Of a stretch of DNA of 64,000 nt, positions 8,888 to 18,783 are shown piece by piece; position 1 is the stretch's first letter; each line of letters opens with the position of its first letter. Position numbers and translations under genes: made by a program. The notes under the pieces are model-generated. The model worked only from the letters and a program-made list of their open reading frames with translations. It searched no databases and had not been told where the DNA came from. The stretch comes from Ureibacillus aquaedulcis (lineage in GTDB: Bacteria; Bacillota; Bacilli; Bacillales_A; Planococcaceae): contig NZ_JAUHTQ010000018.1 in NCBI RefSeq assembly GCF_030418165.1, positions 1-64,000 on the forward strand, read 5' to 3'.

Positions 8888-9793
8888 ATGAAAAACAGAG
8901 AAATATCTATTATTGGGGCACCATCTGATTATGGTCAAATGCGTCGTGGGGTGGACATGGGACCAAGTGCCATTAGATATGCAGATGTATCAGAGAGATT
9001 ACAAGCACTAGGCTACGAGGTTAAAGATGAAGGGGACATCATCGTAAAAAGGCCAATGAATAATACACAATTGGATACAAATTTAAAAAACTTAAAAGAA
9101 GTTGTGGAAGTATGTACACAGCTTTCGGATAAAGTTTCGGAAGTAATCGGACAAGGGAGATTCCCGCTTGTTTTAGGTGGTGATCATAGTATTGCAATTG
9201 GTACACTTGCAGGACTGGCAGCACACTACGACAATTTAGGTGTGATTTGGTATGATGCGCATGCAGATTTAAATACTCCTGCAACGTCGCCATCGGGTAA
9301 TATTCACGGAATGCCACTTGCAGTAAGCATTGGCTTGGGAGATGAGCGATTAGTCACAATTGGCGGCCCGGCACCGAAGATCAAACCCGGGAATATTATT
9401 ATCATTGGGGCCCGTTCAGTTGATCCGGGAGAGCGGGACCTAATTAGAGAAAAGGGAATTAAAGTCTATACAATGCATGAAATCGATCGTATGGGCATGA
9501 CAAGAATCATTGAGGATTCAATTGCATATTTGAAAGAGCGGAAAGTAGACGGGGTCCATTTATCACTAGATTTAGATGGAATAGATCCTTTATATACACC
9601 GGGTGTTGGAACACCAGTACCTGGGGGAATCACATACCGGGAAAGTCATTTGGCAATGGAGATGCTCGAGGAAGAAGGGATTATTACTTCAGCTGAATTT
9701 GTTGAGGTGAATCCAATCCTTGATGAACGCAATAAGACGGCTGATGTTGCTGTTGCTTTGATGGGATCGCTGCTTGGCGAAAAGCTTGTGTAA
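8888..9793 (+). CDS. rocF: Arginase
   Basis: Cytoplasmic Mn-dependent hydrolase converting arginine to ornithine and urea, 301 aa. All arginase metal motifs are visible: GGDHS (His100), DAHAD (Asp123, His125, Asp127) and SLDLDGIDP. The N-terminus EISIIGAPSDYGQMRRGVDM is the typical first strand and substrate loop. ATG 8888 follows AAGGGGGTC. It is monocistronic, with its own promoter and a sigma-W promoter after it. Arginase next to sigW also occurs in other Bacillales. Agmatinase is less likely given length and the close match to RocF. Confidence 0.95.
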   Translation: MKNREISIIGAPSDYGQMRRGVDMGPSAIRYADVSERLQALGYEVKDEGDIIVKRPMNNTQLDTNLKNLKEVVEVCTQLSDKVSEVIGQGRFPLVLGGDHSIAIGTLAGLAAHYDNLGVIWYDAHADLNTPATSPSGNIHGMPLAVSIGLGDERLVTIGGPAPKIKPGNIIIIGARSVDPGERDLIREKGIKVYTMHEIDRMGMTRIIEDSIAYLKERKVDGVHLSLDLDGIDPLYTPGVGTPVPGGITYRESHLAMEMLEEEGIITSAEFVEVNPILDERNKTADVAVALMGSLLGEKLV

Positions 9794-9887
9794 TTTGGTG
9801 TTTTCGGCACTTGAAATTTTTGGATAAATATACTAATTTATACTCTTGGAGATTAAAAATAATTTTTTTAGAATCTCTCGACATACG

Positions 9888-9913
9888 TGAAACTTTTTAA
9901 AACGTTCCGCGTA
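9888..9913 (+). promoter_or_regulatory. Sigma-W autoregulatory promoter
   Basis: TGAAAC (9888-9893), a 16-nt spacer and CGTA (9910-9913) match the known SigW promoter consensus exactly, 38 nt upstream of sigW. This is the expected autoregulation. Confidence 0.9.
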
Positions 9914-9951
9914 AATAATAATAAGCCGTAAAGGTGGAGAGGAAAAAATAA

Positions 9952-10515
9952 ATGGATGCGTTAGTGAACAAAAGAATAAAGCAAGTGCTAAAAGGTGATC
10001 AAAACGCATTTTCAGATATTGTGAGCCTCTACCAGCACAAATTATACCAAATTTGCTACCGTATGCTCGCCAACAAGCAAGAAGCCGAAGATATCGCGCA
10101 GGAAGCATTTGTACGGGCATACATAAACCTTCATACATTCGATCAGAAAAGGAAATTTTCAACTTGGCTTTACCGAATTGCAACAAATCTTTGCATTGAT
10201 CGAATTCGAAAGAAAAAGCCAGATTATTACTTAGATGCAGAAGTGGCAGGTACAGATGGGTTGAATATGTACTCGCAAGTTGCATCAAGTGAACAATTGC
10301 CTGAAGAAACGGTGCAACAGATGGAGCTTCAGGACCGAATTCAGTACGAAATCAGCAGATTGCCTGATAAGTATCGTTCCGTTATAGTATTAAAATATAT
10401 TGAAGAATTATCGTTGCAGGAAATTAGCGAGATCTTGGATATGCCTTTGGGAACGGTAAAAACACGAATACATCGAGGGCGTGAAGCTTTAAGAAAGCAA
10501 TTAAACAATCTGTAG
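9952..10515 (+). CDS. sigW: ECF sigma factor SigW
   Basis: RNA polymerase sigma factor for the cell-envelope stress and antimicrobial-peptide regulon, 187 aa. Region 2 is seen as EAEDIAQEAFVRAYINL and FSTWLYRIATNLCIDRIRKKK, and region 4 as LPDKYRSVIVLKYIEELSLQEISEIL with the helix-turn-helix GTVKTRIHRGREALRK. The start follows GGTGGAGAGG. It is transcribed from its own SigW-type promoter and lies 12 nt upstream of its anti-sigma gene. The locus order with cdaA, cdaR, glmM and glmS matches B. subtilis. Confidence 0.96.
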   Translation: MDALVNKRIKQVLKGDQNAFSDIVSLYQHKLYQICYRMLANKQEAEDIAQEAFVRAYINLHTFDQKRKFSTWLYRIATNLCIDRIRKKKPDYYLDAEVAGTDGLNMYSQVASSEQLPEETVQQMELQDRIQYEISRLPDKYRSVIVLKYIEELSLQEISEILDMPLGTVKTRIHRGREALRKQLNNL

Positions 10516-10527
10516 GAGGGTAACCGC

Positions 10528-11139
10528 ATGAGTACGTGTCCACAATACATTGTTGACTATATGCACGAATATTTAGACGGCGATATAAGTCGTGAACATG
10601 AACAGCAACTAAAGAAGCATTTGCAAATGTGCTCTGATTGTAGACAACATATGCACGAACTAAGTGACACGGTTGCTTTTGTTAAAAGTGCAGCACATAT
10701 TACAGCACCTCCACATTTTGAGGATAAAGTAATGAAGCGTCTACCAAAAGGGAAAAATCGGGTGGGGATCCAGAAATGGTTTAGACGACATCCGATCATT
10801 GTAGCAGCTGCTGTGTTCTTCCTATTTATGAGTGCAACGATGTTAAGTAATTATTCAAGCGATGAATTCTCGGTTACGACACAACCGAATTTAATAGTAG
10901 ATGGGCAAACAGTTATTGTTCCGGAAGGTGAAGTAGTAAAAGGTGACGTTGTCGTAAAAAATGGCGACCTCGTCATTGAAGGGGAAGTTGATGGAGATGT
11001 TATTGTTATAAATGGAGAGTACATGGCATCTACATCGGTTGTTACAGGTCAAATCGAAGAAATTGACCAAGTGTTTGAATGGCTATGGTATGAAACAAAA
11101 GCAATGGCAAATGATTTTATGGATTTGTTTAAAGAATAA
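10528..11139 (+). CDS. rsiW: Anti-sigma-W factor RsiW
   Basis: Membrane-bound inhibitor of SigW, 203 aa. The cytoplasmic zinc anti-sigma motif is complete (His31, Cys35, Cys38 in HLQMCSDC). One membrane segment at about 89-107 follows a basic RRHP stretch. The extracytoplasmic part begins with a proline-containing linker and then has GDVVVKNGDLVIEGEVDGDV-type beta repeats, as in B. subtilis RsiW. That family is cut in turn by PrsW and RasP to free SigW. GGAGGGT precedes ATG 10528. Confidence 0.95.
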   Translation: MSTCPQYIVDYMHEYLDGDISREHEQQLKKHLQMCSDCRQHMHELSDTVAFVKSAAHITAPPHFEDKVMKRLPKGKNRVGIQKWFRRHPIIVAAAVFFLFMSATMLSNYSSDEFSVTTQPNLIVDGQTVIVPEGEVVKGDVVVKNGDLVIEGEVDGDVIVINGEYMASTSVVTGQIEEIDQVFEWLWYETKAMANDFMDLFKE

Positions 11140-11166
11140 AAACTTTGCAAAGGGATATAAAAATAA

Positions 11167-11194
11167 AAGTCTACTCGAAAGAGTGGGCTTTTTA
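11167..11194 (+). terminator. Terminator after rsiW
   Basis: AAGTCTACTC (11167-11176), a GAAA tetraloop and GAGTGGGCTT pair, with two G-U pairs, and are followed by Ts. It separates sigW-rsiW from the cdaA operon. Confidence 0.75.
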
Positions 11195-11352
11195 CTTGAG
11201 AAAAGCTTTATAAGTACAAGTTATGGTATACTACTTTTAACTATAAATGTTCAATGAATCTTTACACATTTACGTTATTATTAAGGTAATAATGGAAGAA
11301 AAGTTGCAATGTTGAATTGCTGTAATGGTTTTACATTTTTATATTTTTGCGT

Positions 11353-11372
11353 AATAACACAGAGGTGTTATT
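11353..11372. repeat. Inverted repeat before cdaA
   Basis: Perfect AATAACAC / GTGTTATT repeat with a 4-nt centre, 41 nt upstream of cdaA and without a T-run. It may be an operator; no regulator is suggested by the sequence. Confidence 0.4.
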
Positions 11373-11412
11373 GATATAAATGAAATAGCAAGGAAAAAGT
11401 GGGGGATGCCAC

Positions 11413-12249
11413 GTGCAAATTATTGAGCAATTTACAGACCTTACGCCTGTAAATGTTGTGTTTAGCATTTTAGACGTACTGCTGGTTTGGTACGTAATCT
11501 ATAAATTATTGACCCTCATTAAAGGAACAAAAGCTGTTCAGTTATTAAAAGGGATATTTGTCATAATCTTTGCTAGGTTTGCAACAGTTATTTTCGGTCT
11601 AGACACCCTCGGTTGGTTCCTGCAAGAAATTATTGACTACGGATTTTTAGCCATCATTATTATTTTCACCCCTGAAATTCGAAGAGCATTGGAACAATTG
11701 GGTCGTGGGAAAATATTCCAGCGTTCGAGTGGACAACTAGAAGATGAGCAAACGCGTTTAGTGGAAGCGATGAAAAAGGCAGTAAGCTATATGGCAAAAC
11801 GACGGATCGGTGCCCTCATTTCAATTGAAAATGAAACTGGCTTAAATGAATATATTGAAACGGGCATCAAGTTGAATGCAGAAATCACATCGGAATTACT
11901 GATCAATATATTCATACCAAATACGCCACTGCATGACGGTGCAGTGATCGTTCAAAAGAACAAGGTCATTTCGGCTGCTTGTTATTTGCCATTATCGGAG
12001 AGTACCTTTATATCAAAAGAACTAGGTACACGTCACCGGGCAGCGGTCGGGCTAAGTGAAGTGACGGATGCAGTTACAATCGTGGTATCTGAAGAAACGG
12101 GAGCTATAAGCCTAACGCGAAATGGGAATCTGTATCGAAATCTATCAATAGAGGAATTCGAAGCGCAATTAAGAAAATTGTGGTTTGGCCCTGAACAAGA
12201 ATCGGATTTTGCCTCTAAGTGGACTTGGAGGGGGAAAAAGAATGGATAA
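11413..12249 (+). CDS. cdaA: Diadenylate cyclase CdaA
   Basis: Membrane enzyme making c-di-AMP from two ATP, 278 aa. Hydrophobic segments lie near residues 13-33, 45-62 and 73-86, followed by a coiled linker and the DAC domain with catalytic LHDGAVIV (DGA at 175-177) and GTRHRAAVG (RHR at 207-209). The start is GTG 11413, preceded by GGGGGATG. Its last 8 nt overlap cdaR, so the regulator is translationally coupled. In B. subtilis CdaA is controlled by CdaR and GlmM, both encoded next. Confidence 0.96.
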   Translation: MQIIEQFTDLTPVNVVFSILDVLLVWYVIYKLLTLIKGTKAVQLLKGIFVIIFARFATVIFGLDTLGWFLQEIIDYGFLAIIIIFTPEIRRALEQLGRGKIFQRSSGQLEDEQTRLVEAMKKAVSYMAKRRIGALISIENETGLNEYIETGIKLNAEITSELLINIFIPNTPLHDGAVIVQKNKVISAACYLPLSESTFISKELGTRHRAAVGLSEVTDAVTIVVSEETGAISLTRNGNLYRNLSIEEFEAQLRKLWFGPEQESDFASKWTWRGKKNG

Positions 12250-13384
12250 ACTGTTCGATAGTTATTGGGCTTTACGCGTAATTGCCCTCATTTTAGCCGT
12301 TACGCTGTTCTTTTACGCGAAAGCGCAGCTGGATGAAGGACAGACATCGGAATCAGATACAAATGTGGATATTATTACAGATGTACCTCTTGAAGCTTAC
12401 TATGATACTGAAAATTTAATTGTTTCGGGGCTGCCTGAAACAGTGGATGTTACAATTGAGGGGCCAATGCCTATCGTCATACAAACAAAATTGACAAAGG
12501 ACTTCAAGGTGTTTGTAGACTTAAGTACTTTATTAATTGGTGAACATAGCGTAACAATTCAGCATGAGAACTTTTCACCTAAACTGGATGTTACTATTGA
12601 CCCGGGTGTGCTTGATCTTGTCATTGAAGAAAAAGTAACAAAAGAAATTCCAGTAGAACCGGAAATCAATAACAGTTTAATAGCTGAAGGTTATGAGCTC
12701 ATGGGAATGACGTCAGATCCAAGTACTATATTGGTAACCGGTGCAAAAAGTGTAATCGAAAGCATTGGCTATGTGAAGGCAACGGTTAATAGTGAAGAGG
12801 GTATTACAGCATCCTTTAATCAGGAGGCGAATGTAAAGGTATTAGACAGCAGCTTAAATAAACTGGATGTAACGATTGAACCTGAAACAGTTAATGTAAG
12901 TGTCGACGTAAAACAATATAGTCGAAAAGTACCTCTAACCATAAGGCAAACCGGTAACCCTATGGAAGGGGTCACCATTAATAGGATATCATCCGAGACT
13001 AAAGTCATAGAAATATTTGGTCCAAAATCAATTATTGACCCTATCACAGGATTAGAAGTAGAATTTGACATATCAGAGATTCAGAAATCTGGTGTATACG
13101 AAGTTGAGATTCCTTTGCCAAACGGAGTATCCAAGCTCTCAAGATATTCAATTGAGGTACAAGCCAATGTTACAAAGAGGGCAGATAACCAAACAGAAGA
13201 TGAAGTGGTTCAGGAGCCAGGACAGGAAGAAGAACAAGGACAAGGGCAACAACAACCTGAACAAGAACAAGAACAAGAAGTTGGACCTGTAGAAACTGAG
13301 CCGGAAGAAGAGACAAATAATGTGGAAGAAACACCCCCGGTAGAAGAAGAAACACCTGCTGAAGAAGACAATAATACAGAATAG
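12242..13384 (+). CDS. cdaR: CdaA regulator CdaR (YbbR-domain protein)
   Basis: Membrane-anchored extracytoplasmic protein of 380 aa that modulates CdaA. One N-terminal membrane helix at about residues 9-26 is followed by several YbbR repeats (for example [12 protein letters not shown] and [18 protein letters not shown]). Roughly the last 60 residues are a low-complexity Glu/Gln/Pro tail, probably lying in the cell wall space. ATG 12242 follows TGGAGGGGG and overlaps the cdaA stop by 8 nt; an in-frame ATG 57 nt earlier lies within cdaA. Confidence 0.93.
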   Translation: MDKLFDSYWALRVIALILAVTLFFYAKAQLDEGQTSESDTNVDIITDVPLEAYYDTENLIVSGLPETVDVTIEGPMPIVIQTKLTKDFKVFVDLSTLLIGEHSVTIQHENFSPKLDVTIDPGVLDLVIEEKVTKEIPVEPEINNSLIAEGYELMGMTSDPSTILVTGAKSVIESIGYVKATVNSEEGITASFNQEANVKVLDSSLNKLDVTIEPETVNVSVDVKQYSRKVPLTIRQTGNPMEGVTINRISSETKVIEIFGPKSIIDPITGLEVEFDISEIQKSGVYEVEIPLPNGVSKLSRYSIEVQANVTKRADNQTEDEVVQEPGQEEEQGQGQQQPEQEQEQEVGPVETEPEEETNNVEETPPVEEETPAEEDNNTE

Positions 13385-13475
13385 CAAATTTCTTAATTTT
13401 ATTATAATAAATCATAATAATATAAGATTTTGTATTGGAAGCATGGAATGTCTAGCATTGAAGGAGAGAAAAGTA

Positions 13476-14828
13476 ATGGGAAAATATTTCGGAACTGATG
13501 GCGTACGTGGTGTCGCCAATTCAGAATTAACACCTGAACTTGCGTTTAAACTAGGCCGTGTTGGTGGGTACGTATTAACTAAGAATGCGACAGAACGCCC
13601 GAAGGTAATTATTGGACGAGATACAAGGGTTTCTGGACATATGCTGGAGGGAGCATTGGTTGCCGGCTTGCTTTCGATTGGAGTGGAAGTTATGCGACTA
13701 GGTGTAATTAGCACTCCGGGTGTTGCATATCTTACACGTGTAATGAATGCAGATGCAGGGGTTATGATTTCCGCGTCTCATAATCCAGTGGCTGATAATG
13801 GCATTAAATTCTTTGGTCCGGACGGATTTAAATTAACGGATGCACAAGAAGCTGAAATAGAAAATCTAATTGATTTAGAAGAAGATACATTGCCTCGCCC
13901 GGTAGGTGGCAACCTAGGGACAGTAAGCGACTACTTTGAAGGTGGACAAAAATATCTATCATACCTAAAACAAACGGTAGAAGAAGATTTCTTGGACATA
14001 CATGTGGCATTAGATTGTGCTCATGGCGCAACATCCCAGTTAGCTACGCATCTATTTGCGGATTTAGAGGCCGATATTTCATCAATGGGTTCTTCGCCAA
14101 ATGGTTTGAATATAAACGATGGCGTTGGGTCGACACACCCTGAGAAACTTGCAGAGCTTGTATTGGAGCGAGGAGCAGATGTAGGGTTGGCGTTTGATGG
14201 AGATGGAGACAGACTGATTGCAGTAGATGAAAAAGGGCAAATTGTCGATGGTGACCAAATCATGTTCATTATCGGAAAATACTTAAATAGTAAAGGCCGC
14301 TTAAAGAAAAATACAGTTGTATCGACAGTGATGAGTAATCTAGGCTTCTACAAGGCACTTGACGACAATGGCATGACTAGTGTGAAAACATCAGTTGGAG
14401 ATCGTTATGTTGTTGAAGAAATGCGTGCCAACGATTATAACCTGGGTGGGGAGCAATCAGGGCATATTGTATTCCTGGATTTCAATACAACAGGCGATGG
14501 ATTATTAACGGCAATCCAGCTTGTAAATATCATGAAAGCAACTGATAGAAAATTATCAGAGCTAGCCGCTGAAATGACGGTGTTCCCCCAAAAGCTGGTG
14601 AATGTGCGAGTGGTAGACAAGCATGCTGTAACTCAAAATGAAAAAGTAGCAAAAACAATTGCTGAAGTAGAAGCTGCAATGGCTGGTAATGGGCGAGTGT
14701 TAGTACGACCATCAGGGACAGAGCCGCTTGTTCGAGTAATGGTGGAAGCTTCAACTGTTGAAGAGTGCGAAAGCTATGTAAACCGAATCTCGGATGTTGT
14801 ACGACAAGAAATGGGGCTAACTGAATAG
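13476..14828 (+). CDS. glmM: Phosphoglucosamine mutase
   Basis: Converts glucosamine-6-phosphate to glucosamine-1-phosphate for peptidoglycan and teichoic acid precursors, 450 aa. The phosphoserine loop ISASHNP has the catalytic Ser101, the metal loop is DGDGDR, the sugar loop GGEQSGH, and the phosphate-binding loop [15 protein letters not shown] 13476 follows AAGGAGAG; an in-frame ATG at 13443 would add 11 residues before the conserved [12 protein letters not shown] start. It follows cdaR in the same direction and is expected to share its operon. Confidence 0.97.
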   Translation: MGKYFGTDGVRGVANSELTPELAFKLGRVGGYVLTKNATERPKVIIGRDTRVSGHMLEGALVAGLLSIGVEVMRLGVISTPGVAYLTRVMNADAGVMISASHNPVADNGIKFFGPDGFKLTDAQEAEIENLIDLEEDTLPRPVGGNLGTVSDYFEGGQKYLSYLKQTVEEDFLDIHVALDCAHGATSQLATHLFADLEADISSMGSSPNGLNINDGVGSTHPEKLAELVLERGADVGLAFDGDGDRLIAVDEKGQIVDGDQIMFIIGKYLNSKGRLKKNTVVSTVMSNLGFYKALDDNGMTSVKTSVGDRYVVEEMRANDYNLGGEQSGHIVFLDFNTTGDGLLTAIQLVNIMKATDRKLSELAAEMTVFPQKLVNVRVVDKHAVTQNEKVAKTIAEVEAAMAGNGRVLVRPSGTEPLVRVMVEASTVEECESYVNRISDVVRQEMGLTE

Positions 14829-14837
14829 CTTTAAATA

Positions 14838-14885
14838 AACCCAGTAAATACACTGTGAAACGCAGGATATTTACTGGTTTTTTTC
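14838..14885 (+). terminator. Terminator after glmM
   Basis: CCAGTAAATA (14841-14850) pairs with TATTTACTGG (14868-14877), followed by seven Ts. Confidence 0.85.
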
Positions 14886-14959
14886 GTTCGAACATCCCTG
14901 ATTCTTTGTTTATTTGTCGAACAAAAGGGAAATAGTAAGTTTGAAAGGAGTGATATCAA

Positions 14960-15484
14960 ATGGCAAAAGTAGCCACGTTGATTACTGATTTATTCGAGGA
15001 TATTGAATTTACGAGTCCCAAGGAAGCATTACAAGAAGCAGGACATACAATTGTGACGATTGATAAAGAAGGAAATAAAGCAGTCAGAGGAAAACAAGGG
15101 GAAGTTCGCGTGGAAATCGATTATGGAATCGATGATGTGAATCCGGATGATTTTGATGCCCTATTCATACCTGGTGGTTTTTCACCTGACTTATTACGAG
15201 ATGATGATCGTGTAGTAGCATTTGCGAAAAAATTCATGAGTGATATGAAACCGGTATTTGCTATTTGTCATGGACCACAGCTGTTAATTACAGCAAGATC
15301 TTTGGATGGCCGCGATATTACAGGCTATAAATCCATCCGAGTGGACCTGGAAAATGCCGGGGCAACTTATCATGATGAAGAAGTTTTCGTGTGTCAAAAG
15401 CAGCTCGTTTCAAGCCGTACGCCAAAAGATCTGCCGGCATTCAATCGTGAAATCGTAAATCTGCTGAAAGAAAAAGAGTTATAA
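14960..15484 (+). CDS. DJ-1/PfpI family protein (YfkM-like)
   Basis: Cytoplasmic protein of 174 aa in the PfpI branch of the DJ-1 superfamily, often annotated as general stress protein 18, protease or deglycase. The nucleophile elbow AICHGPQ contains Cys103 and His104, and the expected acidic residue lies in the early strand. Length is normal. AAAGGAGTG precedes ATG 14960. It is monocistronic between two terminators, inserted between glmM and glmS. The true substrate of this subgroup is disputed, so only the family is assigned. Confidence 0.85.
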   Translation: MAKVATLITDLFEDIEFTSPKEALQEAGHTIVTIDKEGNKAVRGKQGEVRVEIDYGIDDVNPDDFDALFIPGGFSPDLLRDDDRVVAFAKKFMSDMKPVFAICHGPQLLITARSLDGRDITGYKSIRVDLENAGATYHDEEVFVCQKQLVSSRTPKDLPAFNREIVNLLKEKEL

Positions 15485-15512
15485 TCCAAAATTGAATTCA
15501 TTCACTCATGTA

Positions 15513-15550
15513 TCCACTAGAGTTCGCTAAGTCTCTAGTGGAAATTTTTT
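15513..15550 (+). terminator. Terminator after the DJ-1/PfpI gene
   Basis: Perfect 10-bp stem TCCACTAGAG (15513-15522) / CTCTAGTGGA (15533-15542), followed by Ts. Confidence 0.88.
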
Positions 15551-15648
15551 ATGATAAATAGGTTATTTTTTATAGAATAGGGGTAAATAAGATTTAGGCT
15601 AATTTTCTTCAGTAAAATTATAAGAAAATAGTAAATATGCGTGGATGA

Positions 15649-15677
15649 TTGACGACTTGAAGCATATTCTGTATGAT
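15649..15677 (+). promoter_or_regulatory. Sigma-A promoter of glmS
   Basis: TTGACG (15649-15654), a 17-nt spacer and TATGAT (15672-15677). It is placed so that the transcript carries the complete ribozyme. Confidence 0.8.
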
Positions 15678-15792
15678 GAAGGTGCTTGAAAAATATATTT
15701 TGAAGATTATTCCAATTTTCTTCGCGTTTTCAAGCCAGCGCAGAATGAGGAGGGAATTATTTAGCGCTAAATAAGTAAATCGGAAAACAATT

Positions 15793-15960
15793 ATAGCGCC
15801 TGAACTAAGGAAATCGGACGGTACAACAATCCTTAGTTGACGAGGTGGAGGATTATCGATATTTCGGCGGATACCTCCCGATCGCATGCCCGGTCGATAG
15901 TTTCGTTTTAAAACACAAAAGTGATTTTGTGGACAGAAAAACGAAAAGGCAAATAAATAT
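15793..15960 (+). ncRNA. glmS ribozyme (glucosamine-6-phosphate riboswitch)
   Basis: Self-cleaving leader RNA. The conserved ATAGCGCC cleavage site (cut expected between A15795 and G15796), GAACTAAGG pairing with CCTTAGTTGACGAGG, GGAGGATTATCGA, TTTCGGCGGATACCTCCCG and the following P3/P4 stems all match the B. subtilis ribozyme. With glucosamine-6-phosphate bound, it cuts the glmS message and lowers its stability. The 3' limit is approximate, set after the CGTTTT...AAAACG pairing. Confidence 0.95.
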
Positions 15961-16014
15961 AAAAGTAATGCTAAAAAGAAGAACTTTATCTGTGGCGAGG
16001 AATTAGACAGAATT

Positions 16015-16052
16015 CCTGCACATGTATGAAAGCTCATCCCTGTAGGGTTTTT
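16015..16052 (+). terminator. Possible weak terminator in the glmS leader
   Basis: CCTGCA can pair with TGTAGG across an 18-24 nt loop and is followed by seven Ts, between ribozyme and glmS. The stem is short, so it may be incidental. Confidence 0.3.
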
Positions 16053-16082
16053 TTGTATTGCTTAAACGGAGGATTTAGGAAT

Positions 16083-17888
16083 ATGTGTGGAATTGTTGGA
16101 TATAATGGTGAGTTAGATGCAAAGGAAATCTTGCTAAAAGGATTAGAAAAACTAGAATACCGTGGCTACGATTCAGCAGGTATCGCTGTTCGAAATGACG
16201 AGGGTATTACAGTATTTAAAGAAAAGGGCCGTATTGCTGATTTACGTACAGCTGTAGACGATGATGTAGATGCAACAATCGGAATTGGCCACACGCGTTG
16301 GGCAACACACGGTGTACCAAACCAATTAAATGCACACCCACATCAAAGTGCGACTGGCCGTTATACTTTAGTGCATAATGGAGTAATCGAAAACTATCAT
16401 TTATTGCAAAAAGCCTACCTAAAAGGCATCAAAATGCAATCAGATACAGATACAGAAGTAATTGTCCAACTTGTTGACTTATTTGCAAAAGAAGGATTAT
16501 CAACTGTAGAGGCGTTCCGTAAAACGTTATCTTTATTACATGGTTCATATGCCCTTGCGCTGCTTGACCAAGAAGATCAAGATACAATTTATGTAGCTAA
16601 AAACAAATCTCCATTATTGGTAGGTGTGGGAGATGGCTTTAATGTTGTAGCTTCAGATGCAATGGCAATGCTGCAAGTTACAGATCACTTCGTAGAACTT
16701 CGGGATAAAGAAGTTGTATTGGTTCACAGAGACAAAGTTGAAATCTCTACGCTTGAAGGCACACCTGTTGAGCGTAAACCATTCAAGGCAGAGCTAGATG
16801 CAAGCGACATCGAAAAGGGAACATACCCTCACTACATGTTAAAAGAAATGGATGAGCAACCAGCTGTTGTTCGTAAAATCATTCAAGCATATAGCAATTC
16901 CGAGGACGACCTAACAATTGATAGCAATATTCTAGAAGCAATTAAAGAAGCAGATCGTTTATATATTATCGCAGCAGGAACAAGTTACCATGCAGGGTTA
17001 ATCGGTAAACAATACTTTGAAAAAATCGCAGGAATTCCTGTAGAAGTACACATTTCAAGTGAATTTGGCTACAATATGCCACTTTTATCTGAGAAACCTT
17101 TATTCATCTTTATTTCACAATCAGGTGAAACAGCAGATAGCCGTCAAGTGCTTGTGAGAGTAAAAGAAGAATTGGGCTACCCAGCATTGACGATTACAAA
17201 TGTCCCTGGATCGACACTTTCCCGTGAAGCGGACTATACATTGCTATTACATGCAGGTCCTGAAATTGCTGTAGCTTCGACTAAAGCATATGTGGCACAA
17301 GTGGCTGTACTTTCAATTGCTGCCTATGTTGCGGGTAAAGCAAAAGGGAAAGAAATCGACTTTGACTTAAAACAAGAATTAGCCATCGCTGCGAACGGCA
17401 TTCAAACAATGGTTGATTCGAAAGAAGAGTTGGAACAAATCGCTGAAGACTATTTAAAAATCGCTCGTAATGCATTCTTCATCGGACGCAATATGGACTT
17501 CTATGTAAGTTCGGAAGGTGCATTAAAGCTGAAGGAAATCTCTTATATCCAAGCTGAAGGTTTTGCTGGTGGGGAATTAAAACACGGTACAATTGCTCTT
17601 ATTGAAGAGGGTACGCCTGTGTTCGCCTTAGCAACACAAGAACAAGTATCGCTAAATATTCGCGGGAACGTCAAGGAAGTAGTGGCACGCGGAGCAAACG
17701 CATGCATTATTTCAATGGAGGGCATCGAGGAAGAAGGCGATCGCTTCGTCATTCCAAAAGTTCACCAACTACTAACACCACTTGTATCCGTAGTACCACT
17801 ACAACTAATCAGCTACTACGCGGCACTTCACCGTCGCTGTGACGTTGATAAACCACGTAACCTAGCGAAATCTGTTACGGTAGAGTAA
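16083..17888 (+). CDS. glmS: Glutamine--fructose-6-phosphate aminotransferase
   Basis: First step of UDP-GlcNAc synthesis, 601 aa. The mature N-terminal nucleophile Cys2 is in MCGIVGY; the glutaminase domain ([17 protein letters not shown]) is followed by two SIS domains ([31 protein letters not shown]) and ends LAKSVTVE as usual. ATG 16083 follows GGAGG at 16068-16072; a longer reading from 16026 would bury the catalytic Cys and is rejected. It lies downstream of the glmS ribozyme. Confidence 0.98.
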   Translation: MCGIVGYNGELDAKEILLKGLEKLEYRGYDSAGIAVRNDEGITVFKEKGRIADLRTAVDDDVDATIGIGHTRWATHGVPNQLNAHPHQSATGRYTLVHNGVIENYHLLQKAYLKGIKMQSDTDTEVIVQLVDLFAKEGLSTVEAFRKTLSLLHGSYALALLDQEDQDTIYVAKNKSPLLVGVGDGFNVVASDAMAMLQVTDHFVELRDKEVVLVHRDKVEISTLEGTPVERKPFKAELDASDIEKGTYPHYMLKEMDEQPAVVRKIIQAYSNSEDDLTIDSNILEAIKEADRLYIIAAGTSYHAGLIGKQYFEKIAGIPVEVHISSEFGYNMPLLSEKPLFIFISQSGETADSRQVLVRVKEELGYPALTITNVPGSTLSREADYTLLLHAGPEIAVASTKAYVAQVAVLSIAAYVAGKAKGKEIDFDLKQELAIAANGIQTMVDSKEELEQIAEDYLKIARNAFFIGRNMDFYVSSEGALKLKEISYIQAEGFAGGELKHGTIALIEEGTPVFALATQEQVSLNIRGNVKEVVARGANACIISMEGIEEEGDRFVIPKVHQLLTPLVSVVPLQLISYYAALHRRCDVDKPRNLAKSVTVE

Positions 17889-17968
17889 GGGCAAGAATTG
17901 AAATTACATGTGAAATAAATTAGTTATCAAATAAATAAAGCTCGATAATTCCTATCGAAATTTAATTA

Positions 17969-18011
17969 AAACATCTCTCCTCAAGCGTTATAAGTGGAGA
18001 GATGTTTTTAT
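17969..18011 (+). terminator. Terminator after glmS
   Basis: Perfect 12-bp stem AAACATCTCTCC (17969-17980) / GGAGAGATGTTT (17996-18007), followed by Ts. Confidence 0.9.
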
Positions 18012-18082
18012 TTGAAAGGATATAACCATTCTGAAAGGTTATATACAAATTATTTAGAGTGAATCTTTCACTCGGAACTTGT

Positions 18083-18109
18083 GTTAACTAAATTTAAAAA
18101 TTAGTTGAC
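18083..18109. promoter_or_regulatory. Probable BirA-type operator at bioY
   Basis: GTTAACTAA (18083-18091) and TTAGTTGAC (18101-18109) form a near-perfect inverted repeat resembling the BirA box with GTTAAC half-sites. It overlaps the -35 element of the promoter below, so biotin-bound BirA would block transcription. The gap between half-sites is a little shorter than the usual 14-15 nt. Confidence 0.6.
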
Positions 18110-18133
18110 GTAAATCTACTAGTCAAATATACT
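18105..18133 (+). promoter_or_regulatory. Sigma-A promoter of bioY
   Basis: TTGACG (18105-18110), a 17-nt spacer and TATACT (18128-18133), 29 nt upstream of bioY. The -35 lies inside the inverted repeat. Confidence 0.8.
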
Positions 18134-18161
18134 ATTCCTAATTATTGATTTTGGGAGGTTT

Positions 18162-18758
18162 ATGATGACTACTGCAATTGAAAAAACAACAAATCATTCA
18201 CGAACACTGAAAATGGTTCAAGTTGCTATGTTTTCCGTATTGATGATGATTGGAGCGAACATTTCCTCATTTCTGGTTGTAGGCGGTGTACCAATCACGC
18301 TTCAGACGTTCTTCGCGCTGCTGGCTGGAATTTTATTGGGCAGCCGCACCGGCGCAATTGCCATGAGTTTTTATGCTTTTATCGGACTAGTTGGCTTACC
18401 GGTCTTCGCTAAATTCTCTGGTGGAATAGACTCACTCATTTCACCTACTTTCGGATTTATTGTTTCATATATTTTGGTTGCCTATGTTGTCGGGGAAGTG
18501 GTTCGTAAATTTCCAACGACTAAAGGATATGTAATCGCAGCATTAGTCGGAACAGTCATCAATTATTTATTCGGGACAAATTGGATGTACGCTGCCTATA
18601 AAATTTGGTTTGAAGCACCAGAGGGCTTTACCTATAAAATGGCGTGGGCATGGATGGTTGTACCGTTACCGAAAGATATCATCCTGGCTGTTTTTGCAGG
18701 GATTTTTGGCTATCGCCTAAAGCCAATACTTTTTAAAAGTTTAAAAAATAATGTTTAG
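18162..18758 (+). CDS. bioY: Biotin transporter BioY
   Basis: Substrate-binding S component of a biotin ECF transporter, 198 aa, with about six membrane helices. GVPITLQTFFALLAGILLGS and GLVGLPVFAKFSGGI are conserved BioY segments. GGGAGG precedes the ATG at 18162; ATG 18165 is an equally possible start. No ECF ATPase genes are adjacent, so it would use the shared EcfAA'T module or act alone. The upstream repeat suggests control by biotin. Confidence 0.93.
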   Translation: MMTTAIEKTTNHSRTLKMVQVAMFSVLMMIGANISSFLVVGGVPITLQTFFALLAGILLGSRTGAIAMSFYAFIGLVGLPVFAKFSGGIDSLISPTFGFIVSYILVAYVVGEVVRKFPTTKGYVIAALVGTVINYLFGTNWMYAAYKIWFEAPEGFTYKMAWAWMVVPLPKDIILAVFAGIFGYRLKPILFKSLKNNV

Positions 18759-18783
18759 CAGAAGAGATCAAGGAGAGAACGGA

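Noticed and set aside
13065-13415. Several overlapping frames antisense or shifted within the cdaR tail
   Set aside because: They arise from the repetitive Glu/Gln codons of the CdaR low-complexity tail read in other frames.
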